A stretch of 64,000 nucleotides of DNA from an uncultured Christensenella sp. (GTDB lineage Bacteria; Bacillota; Clostridia; Christensenellales; CAG-917). The notes under the pieces were generated by a model. That model saw nothing but the letters and a program-made list of their open reading frames with translations. It did no database searches and was not told the DNA's origin. The first letter of the stretch is position 1; every line of letters begins with the position of its first letter. Positions 34,418-43,626 of the stretch are shown piece after piece. The stretch spans positions 62,001 to 126,000 of the forward strand of contig CAJTNO010000002.1 in assembly GCA_910577815.1 (NCBI GenBank), written 5' to 3'. Both the position numbers and the translations under genes were made by a program.

Positions 34418-36403
34418 TTAAATGTCCTCCCTTTCAACTTCGCCTTGTTCGTCGCCGTTTATTGGCTTAACGCTGTCATTACCTTCGGACTGACTTAATC
34501 TGCCCATCATCATAAGACCTATCTGCTCCTTTTGAGCGGCTCTACCGTCAACTATACCGGTAATCTTTCCGCCGCATATAACCATAATTCTATCGCACAG
34601 GTCAATAAGAACGTCTAAATCCTCGCCTACGTATATAACAGCAACGCCTTTCTCCTTTTGAGCATTGAGCAGATTATAAATAGTATAGGATGAGTTAATA
34701 TCCAAGCCTCTTACGGGATAAGCCGCCATAAGCACTGTCGGAGCCGCAGCAATTTCACGGCCGACAAGTACCTTTTGCACGTTTCCGCCCGACAGTCTGC
34801 GCACAGGAGTACGCGTGCTTGGAGTAACTACCTCCAAATCCTTGACAATGGTTTCCGCAAGCGTTTTCGGGCTCTTTCTGTCAAGGAATACCGCCGACCA
34901 CGCCTTTACTGCAACATTGGCTACCGCTTTCCCCGATTTTTTCATAAATGCAACAAAAGCGTTAGAATTGTTTTTTACTTCTTCCGATTGTTCTGCCTTC
35001 ACGTTGCACTCTGTGTTATCTATTTGCTCATCTTTTGCAACATTGATTATATCTGAGTTATTTTGTGTAACAGTATCCTCGTCATCTAATTTTTTAATAT
35101 TTTTGTACGAACGCAGCATCATATTGTCGATGAGGTCCATATTTCCGACAAGTCCCATACCAAGGCGGTCTTCGGGTACGAAGGATAATCTTACTCCCAA
35201 ATTTCTTATCTGCATTGGAGTTTTGGAGCGCAAATCGACCTTTTCATTGTTTTTACTCGGGTCATAATACCAGATATCTCCACCGTTAAGCTTCTGAAGT
35301 CCGGCTATAGCTTCCAAGAGTTCACGCTGTCCGCTACCTGCAATACCCGCTATACCGAGTATCTCTCCCGAGCGAGCCTCAAAGCTAACGTCATCGAGTA
35401 TCTTAACTCCGTCGTGATTTGTTGCACAAATATGCTCGACAACCAATCTGTCCTCGGAATTCTGCGGAACAGTTCGATTTATATTGAGTTCTATTTTCTT
35501 GCCTACCATCATTTCGGTAAGCTCCTGCTCACAGGTTTCGGCAGTATTTACGGTTGCGATATGCTCGCCCTTCCGCATAACTGCAACTCTGTCCGAAATT
35601 TCCATAACCTCGTTGAGCTTGTGAGTTATTATAATAATCGATTTCCCGTCCTCTCTCATACGACGCAGAACGTCAAACAGTTTTTTAATCTCCTGCGGGG
35701 TAAGGACCGCGGTCGGCTCGTCAAGAATGAGGATATCAGCGTTACGGTATAAAACCTTTATAATTTCGACCGTCTGCTTCTCGGAAACAGACATATCGTA
35801 TATTTTCTTTTTTAAATCTATATCAAATCCATATTTATAGGCTATCTTTTGAATAGTCTGCGCTCTGTTACGAGACAGCCAATTAAATTGAAGGCGTTTA
35901 CTTATTTTAACTAACGGCAAAACACTGACAGCACGTTTGATTTCCTTTTCGGAATGAAATTTAGGTGCAGATAAATATGATAAAATCCCGGGATGGTCCT
36001 CGGGTTTGTAATTTTCAAATTCAGAATTCTCTTTAGCGAATTTTTCACAAAGCTTAGATTTTTCTTCCTTTATATCGAAGCCTTGAAATTCCTCGCCCAA
36101 TATAATGTTGTCTGCTGCACTAAATACATCCACAAGCTTGAAATGCTGATGAATCATTCCTATTCTATGAGCAAACGCATCCTTAGGAGAACGTATAGTA
36201 ACAGGCAAGCCGTCAATCAAAATTTCGCCTTCATCGGGATAATATATTCCCGCAATCATATTCATAAGAGTGGTCTTACCGCTTCCGTTTTCTCCGAGAA
36301 TAGATAATATCTCGCCTTTTTTAACGTCGAGATTTACATTCTTATTTGCGATGACATCTCCGAAAAATTTAGAAATGTTTTTAAGTTCTATAGCATTTTG
36401 CAC
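34418..36403 (-). CDS. Nucleoside ABC transporter ATPase, two ABC domains with insertions (NupO-like)
   Basis: A 661-residue fused ATPase. Domain 1: Walker A GENGSGKTT near residue 38, Walker B ILILDEPTAVLTP, but signature SVSEKQT and a charged insertion of about 60 residues before it. Domain 2: GIAGSGQREL in place of Walker A, signature RRLSGGNVQK, and a second insertion of about 75 residues rich in Asn, Asp and Glu. AYPVRGLDI replaces the Walker B aspartate region, as usual for this family. I choose the GTG at 36403 because GGAGG lies 8 bp upstream; the GTG at 36424 has no site. Confidence 0.92.
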   Translation of the reverse strand: MQNAIELKNISKFFGDVIANKNVNLDVKKGEILSILGENGSGKTTLMNMIAGIYYPDEGEILIDGLPVTIRSPKDAFAHRIGMIHQHFKLVDVFSAADNIILGEEFQGFDIKEEKSKLCEKFAKENSEFENYKPEDHPGILSYLSAPKFHSEKEIKRAVSVLPLVKISKRLQFNWLSRNRAQTIQKIAYKYGFDIDLKKKIYDMSVSEKQTVEIIKVLYRNADILILDEPTAVLTPQEIKKLFDVLRRMREDGKSIIIITHKLNEVMEISDRVAVMRKGEHIATVNTAETCEQELTEMMVGKKIELNINRTVPQNSEDRLVVEHICATNHDGVKILDDVSFEARSGEILGIAGIAGSGQRELLEAIAGLQKLNGGDIWYYDPSKNNEKVDLRSKTPMQIRNLGVRLSFVPEDRLGMGLVGNMDLIDNMMLRSYKNIKKLDDEDTVTQNNSDIINVAKDEQIDNTECNVKAEQSEEVKNNSNAFVAFMKKSGKAVANVAVKAWSAVFLDRKSPKTLAETIVKDLEVVTPSTRTPVRRLSGGNVQKVLVGREIAAAPTVLMAAYPVRGLDINSSYTIYNLLNAQKEKGVAVIYVGEDLDVLIDLCDRIMVICGGKITGIVDGRAAQKEQIGLMMMGRLSQSEGNDSVKPINGDEQGEVEREDI

Positions 36404-36474
36404 GGCGGTTTCCTCCGAAATCACCTGAAAAACAGATATGGCGGAGTGTGCACTCCGCCAATCCGTTTCAATAT

Positions 36475-37761
36475 TTACATTACTTCGTTCTTTAAAGTGA
36501 TACCGTCTATTCTCAAATCAAAGTAAGGTGCAGAACGGTGATATGACTCTTTAAACACATAATGGCCGTCTCCGAGGTCGAATATTGCTTCCGTGTCGGC
36601 AGCATAATCTCCGTCAGTGTCCGCCATATAAGTCGTCAGATGCTTTCCGTTTACCGTGAAGTTTGCACAATCAAACACATAAAGCTCACCGCTTACAAGC
36701 TTCTTTCTTGCTGCAACAATTGCTTCGACAGTGCCTTCAGCGCTCGCATTCTTACCTATATTTGTCAATATAACGGAACCATCCTTAATAGAACCGGTGT
36801 AGTTTGCCTTGATAGCTTTTCCGGTTGCAACCTGAGCAATCATATGCTTAAGGTAAGGAGTCCAGTTAATGCTTGAAGAAACAATAAAGGTCTCGGGACA
36901 AGAGGTGACCGTGCTTCCGTTGTAAGCTACATTAGGTACTCCCTTTTCCTCGCAAGCAGAAGGAGCGCCCATAGAGTCCGCGTGCTGACTGATAAGCTTG
37001 CATCCGCCGGCTATCAATGTCTCCGCAGCAGTTTTTTCAGCGGAGTAATCATACCAAGAACCGGTGAACTGCACATCCATCTTTACAGTGGGGCAAACAG
37101 ATTTTGCACCGAGATAGAAAGAGGTATAACCGGAAATAACTTCAGCATAGGTGTAAGCACCTACATATCCAATCTTCGCTTCTGCAGCAGTAAATTTACC
37201 TGCCTTAATCATTTCATTGAGCTTCATACCTGCAGCAACGCCCGCAAGATAACGTCCCTCATAAATGGAAGCAAAAGCGTTGTGAAGGTTGGGAAGAGAA
37301 CTGCTCGAATGCTCGCTCACTCCGGTAGCGTGGCAGAATTGCACATTGGGGTTAGCCTTTGCAACAGGTACAAGAAATTTCTCGTGTCCAAAAGAATCCG
37401 CAAAAATAACATTGCATCCCGCTTCTACAAGCTGAGTTGCAGCAGTGGTACAGCTAGCGTCTTCGGGGATGTTTGCCTTTATAATCAACTGACTCCTTGA
37501 TAACCCAAGTTCATCGATGGCTCTGTACATAGCGTCGATAAAGTTCTTATCATAGGTTGACTTATTGTCGTGCAAGCAAATCATACCAACCTTAAAATTG
37601 GCTGGAATAGTCAACTCCGAATAATCGACAGACTCGATATTTTCGTATGCAGGCAAAACTATCTCATCATCGCTACTTCCGTTGTTACAGGCAACCAGAC
37701 CTACGCAGAGCGCAGCCACGATAACGATAGCAAACACGAGTGCTAAAGCTTTCTTTTTCAT
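36475..37761 (-). CDS. BMP-family nucleoside-binding lipoprotein
   Basis: A 428-residue extracytoplasmic binding protein. The signal peptide ends in a lipobox LVAC with the lipidated Cys at residue 25. The mature part is a PnrA/BmpA-type bilobal domain (residues about 55-360: KVGMICLHDN, GHEKFLVPVAK, EGRYLAGVAAGM, KIGYVGAYTYAEVISGYTSF). The C-terminal 60 residues extend the usual domain. It delivers a nucleoside or purine to the NupOPQ transporter. AAGGAG precedes the ATG; the gene lies 36 bp after xpt. Confidence 0.93.
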   Translation of the reverse strand: MKKKALALVFAIVIVAALCVGLVACNNGSSDDEIVLPAYENIESVDYSELTIPANFKVGMICLHDNKSTYDKNFIDAMYRAIDELGLSRSQLIIKANIPEDASCTTAATQLVEAGCNVIFADSFGHEKFLVPVAKANPNVQFCHATGVSEHSSSSLPNLHNAFASIYEGRYLAGVAAGMKLNEMIKAGKFTAAEAKIGYVGAYTYAEVISGYTSFYLGAKSVCPTVKMDVQFTGSWYDYSAEKTAAETLIAGGCKLISQHADSMGAPSACEEKGVPNVAYNGSTVTSCPETFIVSSSINWTPYLKHMIAQVATGKAIKANYTGSIKDGSVILTNIGKNASAEGTVEAIVAARKKLVSGELYVFDCANFTVNGKHLTTYMADTDGDYAADTEAIFDLGDGHYVFKESYHRSAPYFDLRIDGITLKNEVM

Positions 37762-37797
37762 TTTGTTCTCCTTATTAAGCCGTTAGGCTATTGATTT

Positions 37798-38376
37798 TTA
37801 GATGCTTTTTCTGAAAGTCAGCGCGTCGTCCGTCATAGAATCGATAATAGCTAAACTTTCAACCTTAATGCCTTCCGCTCTCAGCGCGTCGCCTCCGCCC
37901 TGAAAACCCTTTTCGATAGCAATAGCACAACCTACAAGCGTTGCCCCCGCCTGCTCTATAATGCTTCTCAAGCCCTGTATAGCCGCTCCCCTCGCAAGAA
38001 AATCGTCAACAATTAGAACTCTGTCGTCTTTTGATATAAAATCCTTATCGACAACGATAGTCGCGGTATTGTTGTGGGTGTAGGATACGACGTCCGCAAA
38101 ATAGCAGTTGTCCGACAGATTTGAGGTTTTGGATTTTTTAGCAAAAAGCACCGGCGCATTCATATAGTGCGCGGCGGCGCAGGCTATAGCAATACCCGAT
38201 GCTTCAACTGTAAGTATTTTGGTGATATTATGAGCGCAAAACCGCGTGGAAATTTCTTTGCCTACGGCAAACAAGAGCTTTTCGTCTATAAGTTGATTTA
38301 AAAATCCGCTTACCTTGAGGACGTTTCCGGGATATACCTTTCCGTCCTTCAAAATCCGCTCTTTAAGAAGCTGCAT
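37798..38376 (-). CDS. xpt: Xanthine phosphoribosyltransferase
   Basis: A 192-residue type I phosphoribosyltransferase making XMP from xanthine and PRPP in purine salvage. The PRPP loop is VLIVDDFLARGAA, with TVEASGIAIACAAA and FAKKSKTSNL as Xpt-specific segments. The length is standard. It leads the operon with the BMP/Nup transporter, linking uptake with salvage. GGAAGGAG lies 6 bp before the ATG; an 85-nt structured leader and a consensus promoter lie upstream. A classical guanine riboswitch is not seen there. Confidence 0.95.
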   Translation of the reverse strand: MQLLKERILKDGKVYPGNVLKVSGFLNQLIDEKLLFAVGKEISTRFCAHNITKILTVEASGIAIACAAAHYMNAPVLFAKKSKTSNLSDNCYFADVVSYTHNNTATIVVDKDFISKDDRVLIVDDFLARGAAIQGLRSIIEQAGATLVGCAIAIEKGFQGGGDALRAEGIKVESLAIIDSMTDDALTFRKSI

Positions 38377-38461
38377 TTTGCACTCCTTCCCACTACATAT
38401 TGTGGTTAAATGAGGCGCATAGCCCCAAGACTGTGCAGTTGCGATTGATTACTCATACGAT
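38377..38461 (-). promoter_or_regulatory. Structured 5' leader of the xpt-nup operon (candidate regulatory RNA)
   Basis: Read on the minus strand: ATGAG (38452-38456) can pair with CTCAT (38410-38414), closing CGCA/TGCG and AGTC/GGCT helices. The alternative hairpin TGGGGC-TATGC-GCCTCA (38411-38427) uses the same bases, so the two folds exclude each other. CCAC/GTGG (38390-38405) is next to the ribosome binding site. The layout suggests translational or attenuation control. It does not match the purine riboswitch consensus as I remember it. Confidence 0.4.
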
Positions 38462-38467
38462 ACGCAA

Positions 38468-38496
38468 ATTATATCCAATTAAAAAAACAGTGTCAA
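38468..38496 (-). promoter_or_regulatory. Consensus sigma-A promoter of the xpt operon
   Basis: On the minus strand perfect TTGACA (38491-38496), a 17-bp spacer and perfect TATAAT (38468-38473). +1 is expected at about 38461. Confidence 0.85.
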
Positions 38497-38718
38497 ACGA
38501 ATTGAGTACAAATAAGCAAGATTTTCCGCTATTTTGGCGCAAAAACACGAAATGTATATTTTGCTGTAAATATATGGAAAATATCCTAATGCTTAACTCA
38601 AAATTAAAGTCAAATTCGATTTTGATTTATGTTTATATCTTTATCAAAGTCTTATATATACATAGATATATTATCTTTAATTAAATATATCATTATATAT
38701 ATCTGATAAACTAAAATA
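38497..38718. other. AT-rich intergenic stretch
   Basis: Between the xpt promoter and the terminator of the next minus-strand gene. It is very AT-rich with no convincing gene, repeat or RNA seen. Confidence 0.4.
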
Positions 38719-38745
38719 AAAAAGCAAGGACGAGCCTTGCTTTTT
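38719..38745 (-). terminator. Terminator after the aldolase-like gene
   Basis: Stem GCAAGG/CCTTGC with flanking A5/T5 tracts; symmetrical, 20 bp downstream of the minus-strand stop at 38765. Confidence 0.8.
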
Positions 38746-38764
38746 AAAATCGGATTTAAAGTTC

Positions 38765-39922
38765 TTATGCGAAATATGCCTTACAGGCTTCCTCTGTCAG
38801 CGCAATGGCGTCGTTCAATTCCTGTTCGCTATCTCCCATCACTATAACGCCGTGCTGAGCTATAAAGCAAACTTTGGTTTCGCCTGCAAGCTCAAGCGCC
38901 TTGCCAAACGCTTTGTCGGATAAAATCATTCTTGACGGCAGGCAGTTGATTTCCTCGCCAAGTCTATCCTTATATTCGGCTGTTACAGTCATAGGCTTGC
39001 CGATAGCCGCAACCGCGCTGACATACCTCGGACACGCTAAAGCGGCAAGCTTTCCGCTCTCAAGCGTAACCTTTCTTACTATTTCCAAGCCGCCGTTGCC
39101 GTCATTCTCCCCGGAAATGTTTTGTGCGGATTGCGTAACGTCTTGATTTTCTCCTTCCTGCGCGCTGTCGCTGTTTTCGGATTCGTTTTCACTCTGCGAG
39201 CCGTTCTCTCCGCTTGCGGCAGTATCCGCCTTTTCTACCTCTGCCGCTCCTGCCGCGTTCTCTACACTCTGAGATTTCTCCGCGTCTTGAGCCTCGGGTT
39301 TACCTGTATATTCCGAGCGCGTAGTAAATTTATAAACAACCTGCTCTATCAATGCGTTTAAAGGATTGAGATGCTGAGTACCTCCCTTATCCTCCGCAAG
39401 AAGCTCCGCCATACAAGCCTTGTCAAGCACGTTGACCGCCTCAATAAGCTCCTTAAGACTGCGAGCCTTTATAACCGCGCCGGCATCCGGCATAAGACAG
39501 GCGTTGCGATAACCGGAAAGCGCGGTAACGATTTCCGCCGCAACGTTCTTGGACGCGCACTTTACGGTGACGCCCAACAGCTTGGCCACGTTATCCATAA
39601 CGGGCTGTAACGGCTTGCGCTTGCTTGAATACTTTAAAATAGCGTCGCTGTCCACAATCGCCGCCGCCTCGGACATCTTGTCCTGACGGATAGCGCAGAA
39701 CAGAATAACCGCCGCCGCGCGAAAATTACCCTCAAAGGACTCTATATTTTTATCGTTTACAAACACGACGTCGTTTTCGCCGATGTTATTAAGGTCAGCC
39801 TTAGCTACGGTAATAGCAATACCGTCGCTCTCGCGCACGGCGATATATCCGCTTTCGATATATCCCTTGCTTCCGAACAGCTTTGCGTATTCGCTTATAG
39901 CGTTAATTATCTTATTGTCCAT
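38765..39922 (-). CDS. Tandem class II aldolase/adducin-like protein, probably catalytically inactive
   Basis: A 385-residue protein. Residues 1-175 resemble a class II aldolase/adducin domain (GYIAVRESDGIAITVAKADLNN, GENDVVFVND), but the zinc His-x-His site reads VDSDA and the later NHG reads PDAG. Residues about 205-275 are a linker rich in Glu, Ser, Asn and Asp. Residues about 280-385 resemble the second half of another such domain and keep QHGVIVMGDSEQEL. Substrate and activity are unknown. The start at 39922 is preceded by AGGAG 6 bp upstream; the frame to 39952 has none. It is a monocistronic unit ended by the hairpin at 38719. Confidence 0.7.
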   Translation of the reverse strand: MDNKIINAISEYAKLFGSKGYIESGYIAVRESDGIAITVAKADLNNIGENDVVFVNDKNIESFEGNFRAAAVILFCAIRQDKMSEAAAIVDSDAILKYSSKRKPLQPVMDNVAKLLGVTVKCASKNVAAEIVTALSGYRNACLMPDAGAVIKARSLKELIEAVNVLDKACMAELLAEDKGGTQHLNPLNALIEQVVYKFTTRSEYTGKPEAQDAEKSQSVENAAGAAEVEKADTAASGENGSQSENESENSDSAQEGENQDVTQSAQNISGENDGNGGLEIVRKVTLESGKLAALACPRYVSAVAAIGKPMTVTAEYKDRLGEEINCLPSRMILSDKAFGKALELAGETKVCFIAQHGVIVMGDSEQELNDAIALTEEACKAYFA

Positions 39923-40024
39923 ATTCATCTCCTGAGTATGCTTTTTTTGCAAGTATTGACTAATTGATATAATATCAAACTATTTACTTAATTAAAAGCA
40001 AAAGCGCGATATTTTTTGCAAATT

Positions 40025-41362
40025 TTATCTATAAGACGCAACGGGCGCGCTCTCGTGACAAAAAGCGTGATAAATCGCGTTTATCGCCTTCTCGTAATCG
40101 AAGGTATCCACGCCGACTATGATGTTAAGCTCCGACGAGCCCTGGTCTATCATTCTCACGTTTATATGACTCGAAGCCAAAGCCTCGAACAGTGTTGCCG
40201 CAGTGCCGTGGCGCGAAGCCATATTGTGACCGACGGTAGCAATCAGCGAAAGTCCGCTGTGAATATCGATATTATCTCCGTTTACGGTCTCCTGCAATTT
40301 TGCAAGCACCTTTTGCATCTTTCCGTTTAGATACTCGTCGCGTATAACCACAGACAGCGTATCTATGCCCGACGGAACGTGTTCGAAGGAGATACCCTCC
40401 TCCTCAAGCACCTCGAGCACCTTTCGGCCGAAGCCGATTTCGCTGTTCATCATATCCTTTTCTATATTGATAATCGTAAAGCCCTTTCTGCCCGCAATGC
40501 CTGTAATAACCTTATGCTCTCTCGGGAGCTTGTTGTTTGCGACAATCATCGTCCCCTTATAGGACGGATTAAAGGTATTCTTGATGTTGATAGGAATGCC
40601 CGCGCTACGCACGGGAAAGATAGATTCGGGATGCAACACCTCCGCGCCCATATAAGCAAGCTCTCTAAGCTCGCGGTAGCTGAGGTAATCTATAATCTGC
40701 GGATTATCAACCACTCGCGGGTCTGCGCTGAGGAAGCCGTTTACGTCCGTCCAGTTCTCGTACACGTCTGCGTTGACGGCGCGTGCCACGATAGCGCCCG
40801 ATATATCCGAGCCTCCGCGTGTAAACGTCCTGACGTTGCCGTCGCCGTCCGAGCCGTAAAAGCCGGGCAAAACAGCTTTTTCCACTCCGTCCAATCTTTC
40901 TCTCAGGCTCTCTATAGACTGCTCCAAAAGCAGAATTCCGTTATCGTCAAAATGAATAAGTCCTGCGGTATCGATAAATTCCGCGCCCAATCTTTTTGCA
41001 AGCAGCAGCGCGCTCAGATACTCGCCGCGCGACGCGCAGTATTCGCGCGAGCGGCGTTTTTCCATTTCCGCCTTAACCTCGGATAACGTGGCTTTAATAT
41101 CGAAATCAGGCGTAAGCTCGTCCGCGATATTGCAAAACCGCTTGGTTATTATCTCAAAAGCCCTGTCGCAAACGCCCCTGCTTTCTATTTCGTTATAGCA
41201 CTCGTAAAGCACGTCGGTAACCTTTATATCTGCCTTATCCCTCTTTCCGGGCGCGGATACTACGGTAAATCTGCGCTCCCTGTCCGCATTTAATATATCG
41301 GCGACCAAGCTTATGGTTTTGCCGTTTGCCATTGATGTTCCGCCGAATTTACATACCTTCAT
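40025..41362 (-). CDS. lysC: Aspartate kinase
   Basis: A 445-residue monofunctional aspartokinase, the first step to lysine, threonine, methionine and diaminopimelate. The kinase domain begins VCKFGGTSMANG and contains FTRGGSDISGAIVARA; the C-terminal third holds two ACT domains (GRKGFTIINIEKDMM, VGHNMASRHGTAA, INVRMIDQGSSELNIIVGV) for feedback control. It lies apart from the homoserine dehydrogenase gene at 56 kb. A weak GGAG is 12 bp before the ATG. Confidence 0.95.
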   Translation of the reverse strand: MKVCKFGGTSMANGKTISLVADILNADRERRFTVVSAPGKRDKADIKVTDVLYECYNEIESRGVCDRAFEIITKRFCNIADELTPDFDIKATLSEVKAEMEKRRSREYCASRGEYLSALLLAKRLGAEFIDTAGLIHFDDNGILLLEQSIESLRERLDGVEKAVLPGFYGSDGDGNVRTFTRGGSDISGAIVARAVNADVYENWTDVNGFLSADPRVVDNPQIIDYLSYRELRELAYMGAEVLHPESIFPVRSAGIPINIKNTFNPSYKGTMIVANNKLPREHKVITGIAGRKGFTIINIEKDMMNSEIGFGRKVLEVLEEEGISFEHVPSGIDTLSVVIRDEYLNGKMQKVLAKLQETVNGDNIDIHSGLSLIATVGHNMASRHGTAATLFEALASSHINVRMIDQGSSELNIIVGVDTFDYEKAINAIYHAFCHESAPVASYR

Positions 41363-41462
41363 ATTTATTATATTCTCCGAATTGATATCACTTTTATTGT
41401 ATTTAACGCGGCGGATTTACGTCACTCCCGACGGCAATTACACTTGTTAAATTTATACGCGG

Positions 41463-42662
41463 CTAAATGCGCTTTGCCTCCACGTAATAACGCTTTTCCT
41501 GCGCCTCGCCCATCGAGAACGTCTTTTTGCAAAGCGCTCCGTGAGCGGATACGTACGCAAACAGCTCGTCCTTCTTTAGCGAAGGCATAATGATAGCCAC
41601 GCCCTTATTGCTTGCGGCAACCGACATAAGGTTGTCCTCGCCGTGAATATAGTCCATCTTGCAGCCGCTGTTTTGCTTTACAAAGCCTTCCGCTATTCTC
41701 TGCACCGCGCTTATAGCCTCCGCGCAATTTACGGGAGCGTTAAATAAAACCTCTTTGCCGTCTACGACCGCTTTTATTGCACTCTCTCCCGACATTCCGC
41801 TCTTAAGCTCGGCGATAAGTCGCTCGTCCGCGCCGAAAACGAAGCGGTGAATAGGCTCGAAAGCTATGCCGTCGTCATAGAGATTCTCCATTTCGCAAAG
41901 CGCGAATCTTGCGGGGTGCGACCTGCGTTCTTCGATGCTGAGCGTAGGCTTAAGCTCGTTCCAATACGCCTGCGCCGTGGCAAGCGAGTGATTTCCGTCG
42001 CCCACCGCAAACAGAAAATCCTTGCCGTCCGCGAGCTTTGCGTCCGCGTACGCTTCAAAGAGAGCTATCGCCTCGTCCGCATTCACCTTGTATCCCGTTA
42101 TATGACCGCCGTCCATATTGAGGTCGAAGTCGTAAAGAACCTCGCGCGTACTTTCGGCAAGCCGCTCTATTACGCATTTCTTTTCGTCGTCAAGCAACAG
42201 GATGACGTGCGGAAGCTCAAGCGGCGCGCCCTCTCTTATTCTCAGGCGAGGAGGAATTCTGTCCATAACGACGTCCTCGGTAGAGCGTATCTGCGCGTGC
42301 GACGGATGCGTAAAGCAGTAATCCTCAAGGTCTATGCCCACTATTAGCCCAAGGCGTTCGTTGCCGAACGCGGTCTTTCTTTTGATAAGCACAAAGGTAT
42401 TTTTATACTCCTCGAATACGCCGTCCTCGAGATATCGAAGCATAGTGTTATGTATATCCGCTATACGACCGTCCGCATTCTCCTCTCCGAGATAGACCTC
42501 GGGATAGATAAGACGCAGAGTGCTTTTATTTTCGCCCACAAGCTTGTCGAGCTTATCCCAGTAATCAGGCTGTGACGTGAACTGGTCGCAGGCGACAACC
42601 GCCCACTTGGAATAATCCGCACTGCGCGGAAGCAATATATCCACGGGTTTTATAGCAATCAT
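41463..42662 (-). CDS. DUF1015-family protein
   Basis: A 399-residue protein of the DUF1015 family, which in other organisms includes free-serine kinase-like (SerK/SbnI-related) proteins. Family segments are WAVVACDQFTSQPDYW near residue 20, GLIVGIDLEDY, DGNHSLATAQAYW (the conserved ADGHHR-like site) and a C-terminal domain. Function here is inferred only from family. Its ATG overlaps the cdaA stop by 4 bp, so both are translated together, an uncommon partner for cdaA. Confidence 0.87.
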   Translation of the reverse strand: MIAIKPVDILLPRSADYSKWAVVACDQFTSQPDYWDKLDKLVGENKSTLRLIYPEVYLGEENADGRIADIHNTMLRYLEDGVFEEYKNTFVLIKRKTAFGNERLGLIVGIDLEDYCFTHPSHAQIRSTEDVVMDRIPPRLRIREGAPLELPHVILLLDDEKKCVIERLAESTREVLYDFDLNMDGGHITGYKVNADEAIALFEAYADAKLADGKDFLFAVGDGNHSLATAQAYWNELKPTLSIEERRSHPARFALCEMENLYDDGIAFEPIHRFVFGADERLIAELKSGMSGESAIKAVVDGKEVLFNAPVNCAEAISAVQRIAEGFVKQNSGCKMDYIHGEDNLMSVAASNKGVAIIMPSLKKDELFAYVSAHGALCKKTFSMGEAQEKRYYVEAKRI

Positions 42663-43513
42663 TGAAATCTCCTGTTTTTATGTTTCTTTTTGTGTTCTCT
42701 TGCGATAATGGGAGTGACGTTTGGCGAAATGCCGTACGCCATTTCAATTTCGTCGTTAAGCTTATCCATAGTCATATAACGTTTTATCTCGCCGTGCTTT
42801 ACAACGGAAATAATGCCCGTCTCCTCGCTGACGACGATGGACAGAACGTCAGTTTCCTCGGTAACGCCAATAGCGGCGCGGTGACGGGTACCCATCTCCT
42901 TGTTTACGTTGCGCTGAGTAAGCGTAAGGAAACAGCCCGCGGCGATAATGCGGTTGCCTCGCACGATGACCGCGCCGTCGTGCAAAGGAGCCTTGGTATT
43001 GAAAATACTCTCCAGCAGAGGCGCGGACAGCACCGCGTCGAGGCGCGTGCCGGTATCAAGAATATTTTCGTGTATATCGCCCGACGAGTCTATAATGATG
43101 ATTGCGCCGACGTCCTGCTTAGCCATATCCTGACAGGCGGTGAGAATTTCGAGCGTGGAAGCGCGAAGCTCGTCGTTGCTGTTGTGAAGCTCGATGTTTC
43201 GGGACGTGGACACCTTTTGGAATATGTTTTTAAGGTCGTTCTGATAAACCACGCAGGCGGCGACAATATCGAAAAGCACGATAAAGTGCGTTATGTATCT
43301 TGCTATTTCAAGGGCGGAATGACCTATGAGCTCGGCAAGGATATTTATAAGAATATCCAGCGCGCAGCCCAACAGCAGCAGGATTAAAACCTTGATGTTG
43401 CGCTTGTATACGAAAAAGCAAATCACGATAGCAAGCACCGCAAACAAAACGACAAAGTCAATCAAGGCATACAAATCGATGTTTTTGAAAAACTCAATGA
43501 AATTGTATTGCAT
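42659..43513 (-). CDS. cdaA: Diadenylate cyclase (CdaA type)
   Basis: A 284-residue membrane enzyme making c-di-AMP from two ATP. Three N-terminal helices (residues about 12-85) are followed by the DAC domain with the catalytic DGAVIVRGNRI and GTRHRAAIG motifs and SIVVSEETG. C-di-AMP controls potassium and osmotic balance and wall homeostasis in Firmicutes. In most relatives cdaA is followed by ybbR (cdaR) and glmM; here the next gene is DUF1015, overlapping by 4 bp. Confidence 0.95.
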   Translation of the reverse strand: MQYNFIEFFKNIDLYALIDFVVLFAVLAIVICFFVYKRNIKVLILLLLGCALDILINILAELIGHSALEIARYITHFIVLFDIVAACVVYQNDLKNIFQKVSTSRNIELHNSNDELRASTLEILTACQDMAKQDVGAIIIIDSSGDIHENILDTGTRLDAVLSAPLLESIFNTKAPLHDGAVIVRGNRIIAAGCFLTLTQRNVNKEMGTRHRAAIGVTEETDVLSIVVSEETGIISVVKHGEIKRYMTMDKLNDEIEMAYGISPNVTPIIAREHKKKHKNRRFQ

Positions 43514-43626
43514 TTTATCCTCCGGTTTTCACATTATGAAAAATGAGTTTTTATTTATATTATCTTACGCTGTACGCGCCGCGGTTTGTCAAAGCCCGAT
43601 ATGCGGACATATTTAAACCGAAGCGG

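Noticed and set aside
38377..38500. Classical guanine/xanthine purine riboswitch before xpt
   Set aside because: The conserved TATA-ATG and loop sequences of the purine aptamer are not present, so only an unclassified structured leader is reported.
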